NCBI RefSeq assembly: GCF_003258515.1
Contig: NZ_QGEH01000001.1
Coordinates: forward strand, 2,170,001 to 2,234,000
From: Marinobacter bohaiensis
Lineage (GTDB): Bacteria; Pseudomonadota; Gammaproteobacteria; Pseudomonadales; Oleiphilaceae
Reading direction: 5' to 3'
Length of the DNA stretch: 64,000 nucleotides
The notes below the pieces were generated by a model. It made no database searches. It was not told the DNA's origin and saw only the letters and a program-made list of their open reading frames with translations. The position numbers and the translations under genes are program-made. The stretch's first letter is position 1; every line of letters begins with the position of its first letter. Shown here piece after piece: positions 43,272 to 53,448 of this stretch.

Positions 43272-44243
43272 TCAAAGATGCAAAAGAATGGTGCCGGTTG
43301 CCTGGCGCGATTCGAGCCATTGATAAGCGTCGTTCGCCCGTTCCAGCGAAAAGCAGCGATCGACGGACGGATTCACCAGGCCCTCGGCCACAAGTTGCGA
43401 AAGAGCGCTCATGGCGGCATCGACGTCGGCGTTAGTTTCCAGGTGGGCGTCGTAGCCCAGCAGGCGTTTCTCGTAGACAACTAGGTCAACCACATCGACG
43501 CTGGCCAGCTCGCCCCCGGCGAAGCCGATCGACACAACGGCTCCGCGGGTTCGTAGGGTTGACAGCAATGGGCCGAGGAGGTCGCCGCCGATCGTGTCGA
43601 AGGCGATGTCCGCACCCTGGCCATAGGTCAGTTCGCGGACGCGCTGAGGCAGATCGTCTTTTGAAAGGTCGATGACGGTCTCGGCCCCGGCATTTCGCGC
43701 CGTTTCCACCTTTTGCGTTGACGACACAATCGCGATGGGTCGGATGCCTTTAGTGATCATCAATTGGATAAGCGCCTGCCCCACAGCGCCCGAAGCACCG
43801 GATACCAGCGCAACCTGACCGCTCTCTGCCTCTCCCACGCGATCGAGGGCCTGCCAGGCGGTCACGAAATTGATCGGCAAGGCAGCGGCCGCATCCAGCG
43901 AAAAATCATCGGGAACTGGCATGAGCCGATTGTCCTTCACGGCCACCCATTGCTGTTGCAGGCCATCCTCGGTGATACCAAGGCTGGCGCCTCCGTAGAT
44001 GGCGACGCGGGTTCCCGGCTTGAAACGCGCACTCTGTTCGACAATGCCAGAGCCGTCGTTGCTCAGCACGAGGGGAGCGGGGCCCGCTGGTACCTTGCCG
44101 CTGCGAATGTAGTTGGACAACGGGTTCACCGTCGCCGCATGCATCCGTACCAGTGAATAACCTTCGCGGGGTTCGGGTATGGGACGTTCTTCGACCGCCA
44201 AAGGCGCCGCTTCGCCAAATTCTGCAACGACAATTGCTTTCAT
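43272..44243 (-). CDS. Quinone oxidoreductase-type MDR enzyme
   Basis: A 323-residue medium-chain dehydrogenase/reductase of the zinc-free quinone oxidoreductase branch. Seen: the N-terminal GroES-like domain (MKAIVVAEFGEAAPL, HAATVNPLSNYIRSGK), no catalytic Cys at the usual zinc position (LSNDGSGIV), and the NADPH motif VSGASGAVGQALIQL with a downstream AIVSSTQKVETARNAGA. It is expected to reduce quinones or enones with NADPH. AAGGAGAACTC precedes the ATG at 44243; the open frame to 44300 is dropped. It lies between the AraC regulator and the arginase-family gene, probably in one transcript. Confidence 0.9.
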   Translation of the reverse strand: MKAIVVAEFGEAAPLAVEERPIPEPREGYSLVRMHAATVNPLSNYIRSGKVPAGPAPLVLSNDGSGIVEQSARFKPGTRVAIYGGASLGITEDGLQQQWVAVKDNRLMPVPDDFSLDAAAALPINFVTAWQALDRVGEAESGQVALVSGASGAVGQALIQLMITKGIRPIAIVSSTQKVETARNAGAETVIDLSKDDLPQRVRELTYGQGADIAFDTIGGDLLGPLLSTLRTRGAVVSIGFAGGELASVDVVDLVVYEKRLLGYDAHLETNADVDAAMSALSQLVAEGLVNPSVDRCFSLERANDAYQWLESRQATGTILLHL

Positions 44244-44368
44244 GAGTTCTCCTTCGCGTTCCCGTGGAAACAGGACTTTGGTCGGCCCTGTTGAATTCAC
44301 GCGAAGATGATGCGACGGATGGGTGCCGGCTGCTGTGCTGACGGCGCCAACCGCTTTGCTCGGACCGC

Positions 44369-45283
44369 CTAGTTGCGGGAAATAAGGGTTTGCGGAGAGA
44401 AACCGTAGGCTTTTTTGAACGCCCGGCTGAAATGGGAAAGATTGATAAAGCCACAGCTCATGGCGGCTTCGCTGACACTGGAGAACTGATTCCGTTGCAG
44501 ACCACGGTAGCTGGCTTCAAGTCGTCGTTCCAGTAGCCAGCGCATCACGGTCGTGCCCTGACGGGCAAAGAGCCGGTTCAGGGAGCGGGGCGATAGGTGG
44601 GTTTCCCTGGCGATTGTGGCGATCGTCAGCGTGCTATCTTCGAGGCTACCTTGCAGGAAGTGCTGAACGCGCTCAAGCGGGACCCTGTCCCGGCGCAGCG
44701 TATCACCGCTACTGGCGCCATCAAGCGCGGTAGAAAGCACGTCCAGAACCGAGGGCAGGAGGCGTCCGCCGGACCGCTGCAAGGCGTCCTCAAGGTTCCA
44801 GGCCTCAGCCAGCATGCTTCCGGACAGGCGCCCCAGCGGCGTCTGTCCACTGAGTGGCTGCCCCAGCAGATCCTCGATATGCGGAATGTGGTGCCTCATC
44901 ACGCCCCGGGGAACCGTGAGCACCACCTGATCATCACCGGCTGGAAACTGATAGTGGTAGGGCTGGGCGCTGTCCAGAACCACGAGATCGCCGGCGTTCT
45001 GGATGGCGTCGAGGCCGCGCTGGCTGACCAGAGCCTTATCGCAGAACGACAGGGAAACGAAGTACTGTCCATCACCGGCATCATCCAGGTGATTGGAGTA
45101 GTCAACGGGCCGGGACTGGATTCGTGTGATTGAGCCCGGGCCGAAATCTCGCGCCTCGAGATAGCCATCAAACGGACCGTGACTTAACTGCTGATTGATG
45201 GTTTGCCGATACGTGCGACCAACCGCATCCTGCCAGTAGTCGAAGCGTTCATGCTCTCGAACGGCCTGTGTGGAATAACGCAT
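44369..45283 (-). CDS. AraC-family transcriptional regulator
   Basis: A 304-residue regulator with an AraC_binding_2-type N-terminal domain (residues to about 190, with YFVSLSFCDKALVSQ and LVVLDSAQPYHYQFP) and a C-terminal AraC DNA-binding domain containing two helix-turn-helix units (TIATIARETHLSPRSLNRLFARQG and VSEAAMSCGFINLSHFSRAFKKAYG). The ATG at 45283 has GGGA upstream; another ATG at 45295 has none. It is the first gene of a minus-strand block with the quinone oxidoreductase and arginase-family genes and is likely to control them and possibly itself (inference). The inducer is unknown. Confidence 0.9.
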   Translation of the reverse strand: MRYSTQAVREHERFDYWQDAVGRTYRQTINQQLSHGPFDGYLEARDFGPGSITRIQSRPVDYSNHLDDAGDGQYFVSLSFCDKALVSQRGLDAIQNAGDLVVLDSAQPYHYQFPAGDDQVVLTVPRGVMRHHIPHIEDLLGQPLSGQTPLGRLSGSMLAEAWNLEDALQRSGGRLLPSVLDVLSTALDGASSGDTLRRDRVPLERVQHFLQGSLEDSTLTIATIARETHLSPRSLNRLFARQGTTVMRWLLERRLEASYRGLQRNQFSSVSEAAMSCGFINLSHFSRAFKKAYGFSPQTLISRN

Positions 45284-45426
45284 TCTATGTCCCATGCCGG
45301 ATGGCTTGCCTGGACTCTATTTTAGGGGCTGGGACGCTGCCTCTCCAGTCTCCCGACTCTCTGGCTGGGAGGCATCCGACAGCCTGCGGTCTGCAGCCCG
45401 TTACATTCTGTCACTACTGTGATCGC

Positions 45427-45453
45427 TAAAGTTCTCATCCATTCGGCCGATCT
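45427..45453 (+). promoter_or_regulatory. FliA (sigma28) promoter of MCP2
   Basis: TAAA (45427-45430), 15 bases, then GCCGATCT (45446-45453). The FliA consensus is TAAA-N15-GCCGATAA, so the -35 is perfect and the -10 matches at six of eight positions. It lies 111 bases before the MCP2 ATG. Confidence 0.7.
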
Positions 45454-45564
45454 TAACGGGTAACACCTATAACACCTGTTGCAGGCTGGGCCGTCCTATA
45501 ACTCCCGATAAAGAACAAACGACGGCGTGCGACCCACTCGATAGTCCATGGGAGAACCCCGTTC

Positions 45565-47457
45565 ATGCGCAGTATGTCATTCGGGCAAAAGCTGTTAGCC
45601 GCCGTCGCGGTCCTTTTCATCCTGGTGATCAGTGTTTACGCCGTCATGGGCGACCGGCGTCTGATCGGTACCACGGAAACCTACGTTGATGCCCTGGTCG
45701 ACGACTCGGTGGCCCAGAGCACGGCCAGTATCGCGGAATGGCTGAACAGCCGTCTGGATATCACCGAGGGTGCGGCCCGCGGCCTGGCTCCCATGAGTCA
45801 GGAAAACCAGGCGCGTGCGGTCTTGCAGGCGGCCACGCAGGGCGGCGGGTTCGAGAACGTCTACGTGGGCCGGGCCGACGGTTACATGCTGATGCCCACC
45901 GCCAAGGCGCAGGCGACGCTGCCCGACGACTACGATCCCCGTGTCCGCCCCTGGTACAAGCTGGCCAATTCCACCGGCGGGCGGGCCACGTTCACCGAGC
46001 CGTACCAGGACGCCAGCAGCGGTAACCTCATCATTTCCACTGTGGCGCCGGTGACATCGGGCACCTATCAGGGCGTGGTCGGCGGTGACATCACCCTGGC
46101 CACCATCGACCGCCTGCTGTCCACGCTAACCCTGGCCGATACCGGCTATGCCACCCTGATCACGCGGGAAGGCAAGATTCTCTACCATCCGGATCGCGAG
46201 CTGGTCGGCAAGAACATCGAGGAACTGATCGGCGATCGGCCCCAACTCGACGGGTCCACCCATCACTACGAATTCAATGACGCGGAATGGCGCACCAGTT
46301 TCCACGCCATCGACGACGCCCGCGGCGTGGAGTGGTACCTGGGCACCCTGGCCAACGAAGACAAGATCATGGCGCCGGTGCAGGAAGCGCGCATCGCCGG
46401 CTCCATCGTCGCGGTGATCGGCATCATCGTGACGCTGATCCTGCTTAATGTGGCGGTGCGCCTGCTGATGAAGCCGGTGCGCAACCTGCGCGATGCCATG
46501 CAGGACATCGCCAGCGGCGACGCGGACCTGACCCGTCGGCTGGAGGTGAGCAGCCAGGACGAGTTCGGCCAGACCGCCGAGAACTTCAACGCCTTTATCA
46601 GCAACGTGCAGGACGTTGTCCGGGACGTGCAACGTGGCGCGATCGAACTGCGCGATGCCGTGGGGTCGCTGAAGCAGACCGCCGGCGCCAGTCGCTCGAG
46701 CGTGGAAGGTCAGCAGACGGAAATCGACATGGTGGCCACGGCCATCAACGAGATGTCCGCCGCCGCCAACGAAATCGCTCAGAACGCGCAACAGACCGCC
46801 GACGCCTCGACCACCGCCGACCAGGACGCCCAGGCGACCCAGGAAACCGTCAAGGCCTCCCGCGATGCGGTGGAACGCCTGGCCACGGAGATCGCCTCGG
46901 CAGCCGAAGCCGTGGAAACCCTCGGTAAGGACGTCACCCAGATCAACACCATTCTGGAGGTAATCCAGGACGTCGCCGAGCAAACCAACCTGCTGGCGCT
47001 CAACGCGGCCATCGAAGCGGCCCGGGCGGGCGACGCCGGCCGCGGTTTCGCGGTGGTGGCCGACGAAGTGCGCAACCTGGCGCGCCGGACCCACGACAGC
47101 ACCGAAGAGATCAACAGCATGATCGAGCGGCTGCAGAAGGGCGCGGATAACGCCGTCAACGTGATGCAGGAATCCCGCGCGGTGTCCAACGTGTCCATGG
47201 AGAAGGCCCAGGACGCCATGGATTCCCTCAACCGCATCGCCGAGGCCATCACCGCGATCAGCAACATGACCACCCAGATCGCCACCGCTTCGGAAGAGCA
47301 GACATCGGTCACCGAGGAGCTGAACGCCTCGATCAACCGCATCGCGGACCAGGGCCAGGAGGCCGCGGCGGCAGCCTCCGAGAACGACGTCTACAGCGGC
47401 AAGATCGATGACATCGGCCAGCACTTGCACGGCAACGTCGAGCGCTTCAACGTCTAG
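45565..47457 (+). CDS. Methyl-accepting chemotaxis protein with dCache domain (paralogue 2)
   Basis: A 630-residue chemoreceptor closely related to the other two in this cluster, with the same order TM1, dCache_1, TM2, HAMP, MA domain. Of the three, only this one keeps all the residues I can check for an amino-acid-binding dCache: Arg128 and Trp130 in RPWYK, Tyr147 and Asp149 in EPYQD, and Asp175 in VVGGD. By the known PctA-type motif (family knowledge) it should sense amino acids. It ends VERFNV without a CheR/CheB tether. GGGAGAA precedes the ATG. The FliA promoter at 45427-45453 puts it under flagellar late-gene control. The signalling half is nearly identical to that of paralogue 3. Confidence 0.94.
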   Translation: MRSMSFGQKLLAAVAVLFILVISVYAVMGDRRLIGTTETYVDALVDDSVAQSTASIAEWLNSRLDITEGAARGLAPMSQENQARAVLQAATQGGGFENVYVGRADGYMLMPTAKAQATLPDDYDPRVRPWYKLANSTGGRATFTEPYQDASSGNLIISTVAPVTSGTYQGVVGGDITLATIDRLLSTLTLADTGYATLITREGKILYHPDRELVGKNIEELIGDRPQLDGSTHHYEFNDAEWRTSFHAIDDARGVEWYLGTLANEDKIMAPVQEARIAGSIVAVIGIIVTLILLNVAVRLLMKPVRNLRDAMQDIASGDADLTRRLEVSSQDEFGQTAENFNAFISNVQDVVRDVQRGAIELRDAVGSLKQTAGASRSSVEGQQTEIDMVATAINEMSAAANEIAQNAQQTADASTTADQDAQATQETVKASRDAVERLATEIASAAEAVETLGKDVTQINTILEVIQDVAEQTNLLALNAAIEAARAGDAGRGFAVVADEVRNLARRTHDSTEEINSMIERLQKGADNAVNVMQESRAVSNVSMEKAQDAMDSLNRIAEAITAISNMTTQIATASEEQTSVTEELNASINRIADQGQEAAAAASENDVYSGKIDDIGQHLHGNVERFNV

Positions 47458-47476
47458 AGCAATGCGCAGGGCATCG

Positions 47477-47514
47477 GACGACCGGCGCGAGGTTCATGCC
47501 TCCTGCCGGTCGTC
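47477..47514 (+). terminator. Hairpin after MCP2
   Basis: GACGACCGGC (47477-47486) pairs with GCCGGTCGTC (47505-47514) over an 18-base loop, followed by GCTTT. It starts 19 bases after the MCP2 stop and separates it from the FliA promoter of MCP3. Confidence 0.45.
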
Positions 47515-47552
47515 GCTTTGACAGGCCGGGAAACAATCCAACCAGACTGGGC

Positions 47553-47579
47553 TTAAGTCCCGGGCCCTCAGGCCGATAA
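47553..47579 (+). promoter_or_regulatory. FliA (sigma28) promoter of MCP3
   Basis: TTAA (47553-47556), 15 bases, then a perfect GCCGATAA (47572-47579). It lies 107 bases before the MCP3 ATG, almost the same distance as the FliA promoter of MCP2. Confidence 0.75.
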
Positions 47580-47686
47580 GTACCACAGGGCCTGCCGAGC
47601 CCACCGACAACCACAATGATTCCGGAAAGCCCCTCCGCGCGACCGTTCGGTGCGGGCCGGTTACTTCGACCAGGAGAGTTCAATCG

Positions 47687-49576
47687 ATGCGCAGTATGTC
47701 ATTCGGGCAAAAGCTGCTGACGGCTGTCGCCGTTCTGTTCATCCTCGTTATCAGCGTGTACGCCATTCTCGGCGATCGACGCCTGAGTTCGACGACGGAA
47801 ACCTATGTCGACGCCCTGGTGGATGACTCCATCGCCCAGACCCAGGCCAGCATTTCCGAATGGCTCAACAGCCGCCTCGCGATGGTCGAAGGGGCCGCGC
47901 GTAACCTGTCCGGCGCGGACACCGAGGAACAGGCCCGGGCAATCCTGCACACCGCGTCCCTCGGCGGTGGCTTCAAGGACATCTCCATTGGCCGTGCGGA
48001 CGGCTACAGCCTGCAGGCCACCAGGGAATTGTCCGCCATGCTGCCGGACGGCTACGATCCGCGTACGCGCCCCTGGTACAAGGCCGGCATGAGCGCCAGC
48101 GGCCCGACGTTCACCGAAGTCTTCCTGGACGCCGGTACCGGCAAGGGCATCATCTCCCCGGTGGCGCCCATCAAATCCGGCCCCTACAAAGGCGTCGCCG
48201 CCGGCATCATCACCCTGGAAACGGTGGATGAGCTGCTGTCCGCCGTGACCCTGGCGGACACCGGTTACGCCGTTCTGATCAATGCCGACGGCAAGGTGCT
48301 CTACCACCCGAACCGCGAGCGGGTCGGCAAGAACGTCCAGGCATTGATCGGCGAAAAACCGCGCCTGGACGGATCCACGCATCTTTACCACTTCAACGAC
48401 GCCGACTGGCGAGTGAGTTTCCATTCCATCGCCGACGCCAAGGGCGTCGACTGGTACCTGGGCACGGTGGCCAATGAGGACAAGATCATGGCGCCGGTAC
48501 ACAGCGCACGGATCACCGGGATTATCGTCGCCGTGGTCGGGATCGTGGTGACCCTGATCCTGCTCAACGTGGCGGTACGCCTGCTGATGAAGCCGGTGCG
48601 CAATCTGCGCGATGCCATGCAGGATATCGCCAGCGGGGAGGCGGACCTGACCCGTCGGCTGGAGGTAAGCAGCCAGGACGAGTTCGGGCAGACCGCCGAG
48701 AATTTCAACGCCTTTATCAGCAACGTGCAGGACGTCGTCCGGGATGTGCAACGTGGCGCCGTCGAACTCCGGGACGCGGTGGGCTCGCTGAAGCAGACCG
48801 CCGGCGCCAGCCGCTCGAGCGTGGAAGGGCAGCAGACGGAAATCGACATGGTGGCCACGGCCATCAACGAGATGTCTGCCGCCGCCAACGAGATCGCCCA
48901 GAACGCCCAGCAAACGGCGGATGCGTCCGGCAATGCCGACCGGGACGCGCAGGAAACCCAGGAAACCGTCAAGGCGTCCCGCGACGCGGTGGAGCGCCTG
49001 GCCACGGAAATCGGTTCCGCGGCCGAAGCGGTGGAGACCCTGGGCCAGGACGTTACCCAGATCAACACGATCCTGGAAGTGATTCAGGACGTGGCGGAAC
49101 AGACCAACCTGCTGGCGCTCAACGCCGCCATTGAGGCGGCCAGGGCGGGCGAGGCCGGTCGTGGCTTCGCGGTGGTGGCCGACGAGGTACGCAATCTGGC
49201 GCGCCGGACCCACGACAGCACCGAAGAGATCAATAGTATGATCGAGCGGCTGCAGAGGGGCGCCAGCAACGCGGTCAACGTGATGCAGGAATCCCGTGCG
49301 GTTTCCAACGTGTCCATGGAGAAGGCCCAGGACGCCATGGATTCCCTCAACCGCATCGCCGAGGCGATTACCGCCATCAGCAACATGACGACCCAGATCG
49401 CCACCGCTTCGGAAGAGCAGACATCGGTCACTGAGGAACTGAACGCCTCGATCAACCGCATCGCCGATCAGGGCCAGGAGGCCGCCGCCGCAGCCTCGGA
49501 GAACGATGTCTACAGCGGCAAGATCGACGACATCGGCGGCAAGCTCCACGACAACGTGGCGCGTTTCGTCGTGTGA
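47687..49576 (+). CDS. Methyl-accepting chemotaxis protein with dCache domain (paralogue 3)
   Basis: A 629-residue chemoreceptor with TM1, periplasmic dCache_1, TM2, HAMP and MA domain as in the two upstream paralogues. In the ligand module Arg128, Trp130 and Asp148 are kept, but position 146 is Phe (VFLD) and the position of the amine-binding Asp near 174 is Ile (VAAGIIT). It therefore probably does not bind a standard amino acid in the PctA way and may recognise another ligand (inference). The C-terminus ends VARFVV. AGGAGAG precedes the ATG. Its own FliA promoter lies at 47553-47579. The gene is followed by a convergent solute-binding protein gene. Confidence 0.94.
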   Translation: MRSMSFGQKLLTAVAVLFILVISVYAILGDRRLSSTTETYVDALVDDSIAQTQASISEWLNSRLAMVEGAARNLSGADTEEQARAILHTASLGGGFKDISIGRADGYSLQATRELSAMLPDGYDPRTRPWYKAGMSASGPTFTEVFLDAGTGKGIISPVAPIKSGPYKGVAAGIITLETVDELLSAVTLADTGYAVLINADGKVLYHPNRERVGKNVQALIGEKPRLDGSTHLYHFNDADWRVSFHSIADAKGVDWYLGTVANEDKIMAPVHSARITGIIVAVVGIVVTLILLNVAVRLLMKPVRNLRDAMQDIASGEADLTRRLEVSSQDEFGQTAENFNAFISNVQDVVRDVQRGAVELRDAVGSLKQTAGASRSSVEGQQTEIDMVATAINEMSAAANEIAQNAQQTADASGNADRDAQETQETVKASRDAVERLATEIGSAAEAVETLGQDVTQINTILEVIQDVAEQTNLLALNAAIEAARAGEAGRGFAVVADEVRNLARRTHDSTEEINSMIERLQRGASNAVNVMQESRAVSNVSMEKAQDAMDSLNRIAEAITAISNMTTQIATASEEQTSVTEELNASINRIADQGQEAAAAASENDVYSGKIDDIGGKLHDNVARFVV

Positions 49577-49613
49577 ACGTGAACCTGCCCGGGTGGTCGC
49601 GCAACGGCGGCCA

Positions 49614-50600
49614 TCAGGGCTCCAGATCCGGCGACCGGGTGTCACCCAGCTGGATCTGGACCTTCATTTTCTGCAGCACGTCCTTGCTGATGCCGTAGGT
49701 GCCACCTGGCAGCCAGGGATTCCCCAGGTGAAAGACCCGCCGCCCGGTCAGGTTGAGGGCCTCCAGGGGTTCGGTGAAGTAGCGGTTGAGGTATTCCACG
49801 AAGCTGCCGTCGGCAATGGAGCGTTCCAGGCCGAGCTGAATGCGCACCGCCAGGGGATAATCGCCGCTGCCGACAAAGAAATAGGACGGCATGGTGTAGG
49901 TGAACATCAGGGTCGGCTCTACGACGAAGCGCGGGTCTTTCTGGAGCTTCAGGTCGTAGACCACTTCGCTGACACCCCGCGCGAAGCACTCAAACCGACC
50001 GCTGTCGAGCATCTCGAACAGGGTCTCGAAGCGGGTGTGGGTGACCACGTCGAGGCCGTTCGCTTCCAGCACACGGATATCCGGCCAATGACGCCCCTGG
50101 CCGAAGCGGATGTGGCGCTCGCGGACATCCGCCAGCCGTTCCACGCCCTCGAAGCGATCCAGCATCTGCGGTGTGGTGACGCAGACGCGGTATCCCAACA
50201 GGCCGCCATCAATAGGGATCTGAACCGCGAGCATGTTGTCCTCGCGGTCCGGCGTCGTGGCGACATTGGCCACCTGGACGGCCTTCCGGTTGTCGCGCGC
50301 CATCTCTCTCAGGGCGCGCCCCTGGTTCATTTCCTGGCTGCGGACAAGGTAATAGGGGCCGTACTCCGGCGTTTTGTTCAACGCCAGTTCCAGCAGGCCT
50401 CGAATCGCCGGGCTGTCGTAATTGCGGTACCAGAGGAGAACGTCCTGAGCGTCTTCGTCTGCGGTGGGAGAGGGCGATCCGGAGGCGTATAGGGCACCGC
50501 TTACCCAACACAGGACAACAAACGCCCCCGCCTGCTTCAGAGCGTGTCTGACGACGTCGGTTCGACCGGCGACTGATCCGAATCGCAACACACGGCACAT
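49614..50600 (-). CDS. Periplasmic solute-binding protein (family 3-like), orphan
   Basis: A 328-residue exported protein with an N-terminal signal (VRHALKQAGAFVVLCWVSGALYASG) and a type II periplasmic-binding-protein pattern: LWYRNYDSPAIRGLLELAL near the mature start, NQGRALREMARDNRKAVQVANVATTPDRE in the hinge region, and LDVVTHTRFETLFEMLDSGRFECFARG. It fits SBP_bac_3-like proteins without transport genes. No permease or ATPase lies nearby; its neighbour is chemoreceptor paralogue 3, so it might deliver a ligand to a receptor or serve a remote transporter (inference). The start is uncertain: the ATG at 50600 has AGG directly before it, and a GTG three codons on has better spacing from AGGA. 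Confidence 0.75.
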   Translation of the reverse strand: MCRVLRFGSVAGRTDVVRHALKQAGAFVVLCWVSGALYASGSPSPTADEDAQDVLLWYRNYDSPAIRGLLELALNKTPEYGPYYLVRSQEMNQGRALREMARDNRKAVQVANVATTPDREDNMLAVQIPIDGGLLGYRVCVTTPQMLDRFEGVERLADVRERHIRFGQGRHWPDIRVLEANGLDVVTHTRFETLFEMLDSGRFECFARGVSEVVYDLKLQKDPRFVVEPTLMFTYTMPSYFFVGSGDYPLAVRIQLGLERSIADGSFVEYLNRYFTEPLEALNLTGRRVFHLGNPWLPGGTYGISKDVLQKMKVQIQLGDTRSPDLEP

Positions 50601-50736
50601 CCTATGCTGTACGACATGTCCCAGTGTAGACCCTGACGCGCCCGGGAAGGGGCGGGAAACATAAAATCCTGACAAATCTTGCCGAGCAACCAACAATCTG
50701 TGACGCTTTCCCCGGATACGCTGAAAGGATACCGAC

Positions 50737-51294
50737 ATGAGTCTGAAAGACCGCCTGATTGGCCTGACCGGAGACTGGTTGGCCGGACTGGACCCCGAAG
50801 CAGGCTGGGACCAGCCTTTGACGCGGCTGCAACGGGAGGGCGGCTTCCGGCTCGTGAACCGGCTGGTCGGCATGGCCATTCCGTTCGCCCCACGCAATCG
50901 ATTCCGGGTGGAAGAGGTGCGCCCCGGTTATGTGCGCGCTTCCATTGCCATCAAGGGCAACCGCAACCACTTCGGTTCCCTCTATGCGGGTGCCTATTTC
51001 CTGGTGGCGGAAATTCCCGGCGGTGTGCTGACCCTGTTCGACCTGGGGCCGGACTACGTTCCCATCCTCAAGGAGATGACGCTGGAATTCCTGGAGCCGG
51101 CCAATTCGGACGTGACCATCGAATTGCACATGGACGGGAAAACCCGCGAGCGGATTCGGCAGGAAGCCGACGAAACGGGCAGGGCGGCGTTTACCCTGGA
51201 AGGCATCATGCGTGACCGTACCGGCAGCGACGTGGCGCGTTCGCTGGCGCAGTACCGGTTGCGGAAGAAGGGATTCGAGGCTCCGGCCTCATAG
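50737..51294 (+). CDS. DUF4442 hotdog-fold thioesterase-like protein
   Basis: A 185-residue cytoplasmic protein of the DUF4442 family (hotdog/PaaI-like thioesterase fold). Seen: PFAPRNRFRVEEVRPGYVRASI, then IKGNRNHFGSLYAGAYFLVAEIPGG, where the NHFGSLYAGA helix corresponds to the catalytic region of PaaI-type enzymes, and PILKEMTLEFLEPANSDV. Substrate unknown; acyl-CoA or acyl-ACP is plausible. AAAGGAT precedes the ATG. It is divergent from the solute-binding protein gene. Confidence 0.85.
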   Translation: MSLKDRLIGLTGDWLAGLDPEAGWDQPLTRLQREGGFRLVNRLVGMAIPFAPRNRFRVEEVRPGYVRASIAIKGNRNHFGSLYAGAYFLVAEIPGGVLTLFDLGPDYVPILKEMTLEFLEPANSDVTIELHMDGKTRERIRQEADETGRAAFTLEGIMRDRTGSDVARSLAQYRLRKKGFEAPAS

Positions 51295-51317
51295 GTGTAA
51301 GGGCCAAATGAGCGCCA

Positions 51318-51336
51318 GGCCGCCCTCTGGGCGGCT
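51318..51336 (+). terminator. Hairpin after the DUF4442 gene
   Basis: GCCGCCC and GGGCGGC pair over a three-base TCT loop, extended by a G-T pair, 23 bases after the stop. No T-tract follows. Confidence 0.35.
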
Positions 51337-51425
51337 CGGAAGCGAAAGCGTCCGCTACATGACTGAAACCACCTTCACATCCGCCGCCACCTTCGCCACC
51401 TTCACACTCCGGGCGCGCAGCGCGC

Positions 51426-53267
51426 TTAGTCCAGCGTTCTGATCACTTCCAGGAACGCCTGCCCGTACTTCTCCAGCTTGGCGGCGCCGACGCCGTTGAT
51501 CTCGCCCATGGCTTCAATGTCCCTGGGCTTGTGCTCCAGCATGGCCAGCAGCGTGGCGTCGTGGAAGATCACGTAGGGCGGCACGCCCTGCTGGTCCGCC
51601 AGCTCCTTGCGGCGGGCGCGCAGTGCGTCCCAGCCGGCCGGGTCACTGACCGCGACTTCACGCCGGCTGCCACCGCCGCTCTTGCTGCGGCGCTTGCGCT
51701 CGGGGTCCTTGCGCAGCCAGACGGTCTCTTCGCCACGCAGCAGGGGGCGGGCGGACTCGGTGAGGCTGAGCGCGCCGTAGCCTTCCGGGTCCGCCTGCAG
51801 CGAACCGTTGGCGACCAGCTGCCGGAAGACGCTCTTCCATTGCTGCGCGGACAGATCTTCGCCGATGCCGAAGGTGCTGACCCTGTCATGGCCCTGGCTG
51901 CGGATGCGCTCGTTGTCCGCGCCGCGCAGCACGTCGATCAGGTAGTTGACTCCGTACCGCTGGCCAGTGCGGAAGACACAGGACAGGGCCTTCTGGACGG
52001 CGACCGTGCCATCCCAGGTCTGGGGCGGCTCCAGGCAGGTATCGCAATTGCCGCAGGGCTGCTCCAGCTCGTCGCCAAAGTAACGCAACAGCGATTGACG
52101 CCGGCAACTGGTGACTTCGCACAGGCCGAGCATCGCGTCGAGCTTCTGGCGTTCGACGCGCTTGAACTGGTCGCTGCCGGGGGAGCCCTCCAGCATCTGG
52201 CGCAACTTGATCACGTCCTGCAGGCCGTACACCATCCAGGCATTGGACGGCGCGCCGTCGCGACCGGCCCGACCGGTTTCCTGATAGTAGGCCTCGATGC
52301 TCTTGGGCAAATCCAGGTGGGCGACGAATCGCACGTCCGGCTTGTCGATCCCCATCCCGAAAGCGATGGTGGCCACCACGATCACGCCGTCCTCACGCAG
52401 GAAGCGTTCCTGATGCGAGGCGCGCGTATCCGCGGGCAAACCGGCGTGGTAGGGCAGAGCCATGTAGCCCTTGTCGCTCAGCATCTTCGCCGTCGCTTCC
52501 ACTTTATTGCGCGACAGGCAGTAGACGATGCCGGAGTCGCCTTTATGCTCCTCCTCAATAAACGCCAGCAACTGTTTGTTGGCGTTATCTTTCTGCGCGA
52601 TTCGGTATTGGATGTTGGGACGATCGAAACTGCTGATGAAGCGCTGTGCACCGGTCAGGTGAAGGCGTTCGGCAATCTCACGACGGGTGCGCTCGTCGGC
52701 CGTGGCCGTCAGCGCGATGCGGGGAATGGAGGGGTATTCCCGCTCCAGCATGTCCAGGCTGAGGTAATCTTCCCGGAAATCATGCCCCCATTGCGACACG
52801 CAGTGGGCTTCATCGATGGCGAACAGTGAGATCGGCGCCTCGTGCAGCAGCTGTTGCATACGCGGCTGCATCAGGCGCTCGGGCGCGCAATAGAGCAGAT
52901 CCAGTTCACCGCGCACCAACGCATTCTCGATGTCGCGGGCCTCGTCCGGCCATTGTGTGGAGTTGAGAAACGCCGCGCGCACGCCCAGCTGGTTGAGCGC
53001 CGCCACTTGGTCCTGCATGAGGGCAATCAGCGGCGAGATCACCACGCCGACGCCAGGCCGGACAATCGCCGGCACCTGATAGCACAGGGATTTGCCGCCG
53101 CCGGTCGGCATCAGGACCAGTGCGTCTTCGCCACCTACGAGCGCTTCCACCACGTCGCCCTGCAGCGGACGGAACGTTTCGAAGCCGAAGATGTCATGCA
53201 ACACCTCACGGGCTCGATCCATCAGGTTGTGGGTGTCGGTGGTGGGCGGCGTGTCCGTGAGGGTCAT
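51426..53267 (-). CDS. recQ: ATP-dependent DNA helicase RecQ
   Basis: 3'-5' SF2 helicase used in recombination and replication-fork repair, 613 residues against 609 in E. coli. Seen: Walker A TGGGKS at residues 55-60, DEAH at 152-155 in [15 protein letters not shown], the motif VI region [12 protein letters not shown], the RQC zinc cluster ([12 protein letters not shown] with CGNCDTC), and a C-terminal HRDC domain ([34 protein letters not shown]). All key motifs are intact. The first ATG is used although its ribosome site is weak. It stands alone, convergent with the DUF4442 gene and divergent from the acyltransferase gene. Confidence 0.96.
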   Translation of the reverse strand: MTLTDTPPTTDTHNLMDRAREVLHDIFGFETFRPLQGDVVEALVGGEDALVLMPTGGGKSLCYQVPAIVRPGVGVVISPLIALMQDQVAALNQLGVRAAFLNSTQWPDEARDIENALVRGELDLLYCAPERLMQPRMQQLLHEAPISLFAIDEAHCVSQWGHDFREDYLSLDMLEREYPSIPRIALTATADERTRREIAERLHLTGAQRFISSFDRPNIQYRIAQKDNANKQLLAFIEEEHKGDSGIVYCLSRNKVEATAKMLSDKGYMALPYHAGLPADTRASHQERFLREDGVIVVATIAFGMGIDKPDVRFVAHLDLPKSIEAYYQETGRAGRDGAPSNAWMVYGLQDVIKLRQMLEGSPGSDQFKRVERQKLDAMLGLCEVTSCRRQSLLRYFGDELEQPCGNCDTCLEPPQTWDGTVAVQKALSCVFRTGQRYGVNYLIDVLRGADNERIRSQGHDRVSTFGIGEDLSAQQWKSVFRQLVANGSLQADPEGYGALSLTESARPLLRGEETVWLRKDPERKRRSKSGGGSRREVAVSDPAGWDALRARRKELADQQGVPPYVIFHDATLLAMLEHKPRDIEAMGEINGVGAAKLEKYGQAFLEVIRTLD

Positions 53268-53448
53268 AGAGGCGCTTCGGGGCGGATGAATTCAGCGGGC
53301 AAGGATACCAGAGTCGTGACCTTTTTCTTAGCCGCGAGCAAGGTACAATGCGCCCCGCGTCATGACGCGCTACAATGCCGCGTTAAACGCCAATAACATT
53401 CGGCAGCGCCGACACCCGCCCAGTAAAGGCTTCCAAGTTAAGGACACC

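Noticed and set aside
40396-49645. Minus-strand frames of over 400 codons across each chemoreceptor gene
   Set aside because: Same composition effect in all three paralogues; the plus-strand proteins have complete receptor architecture.
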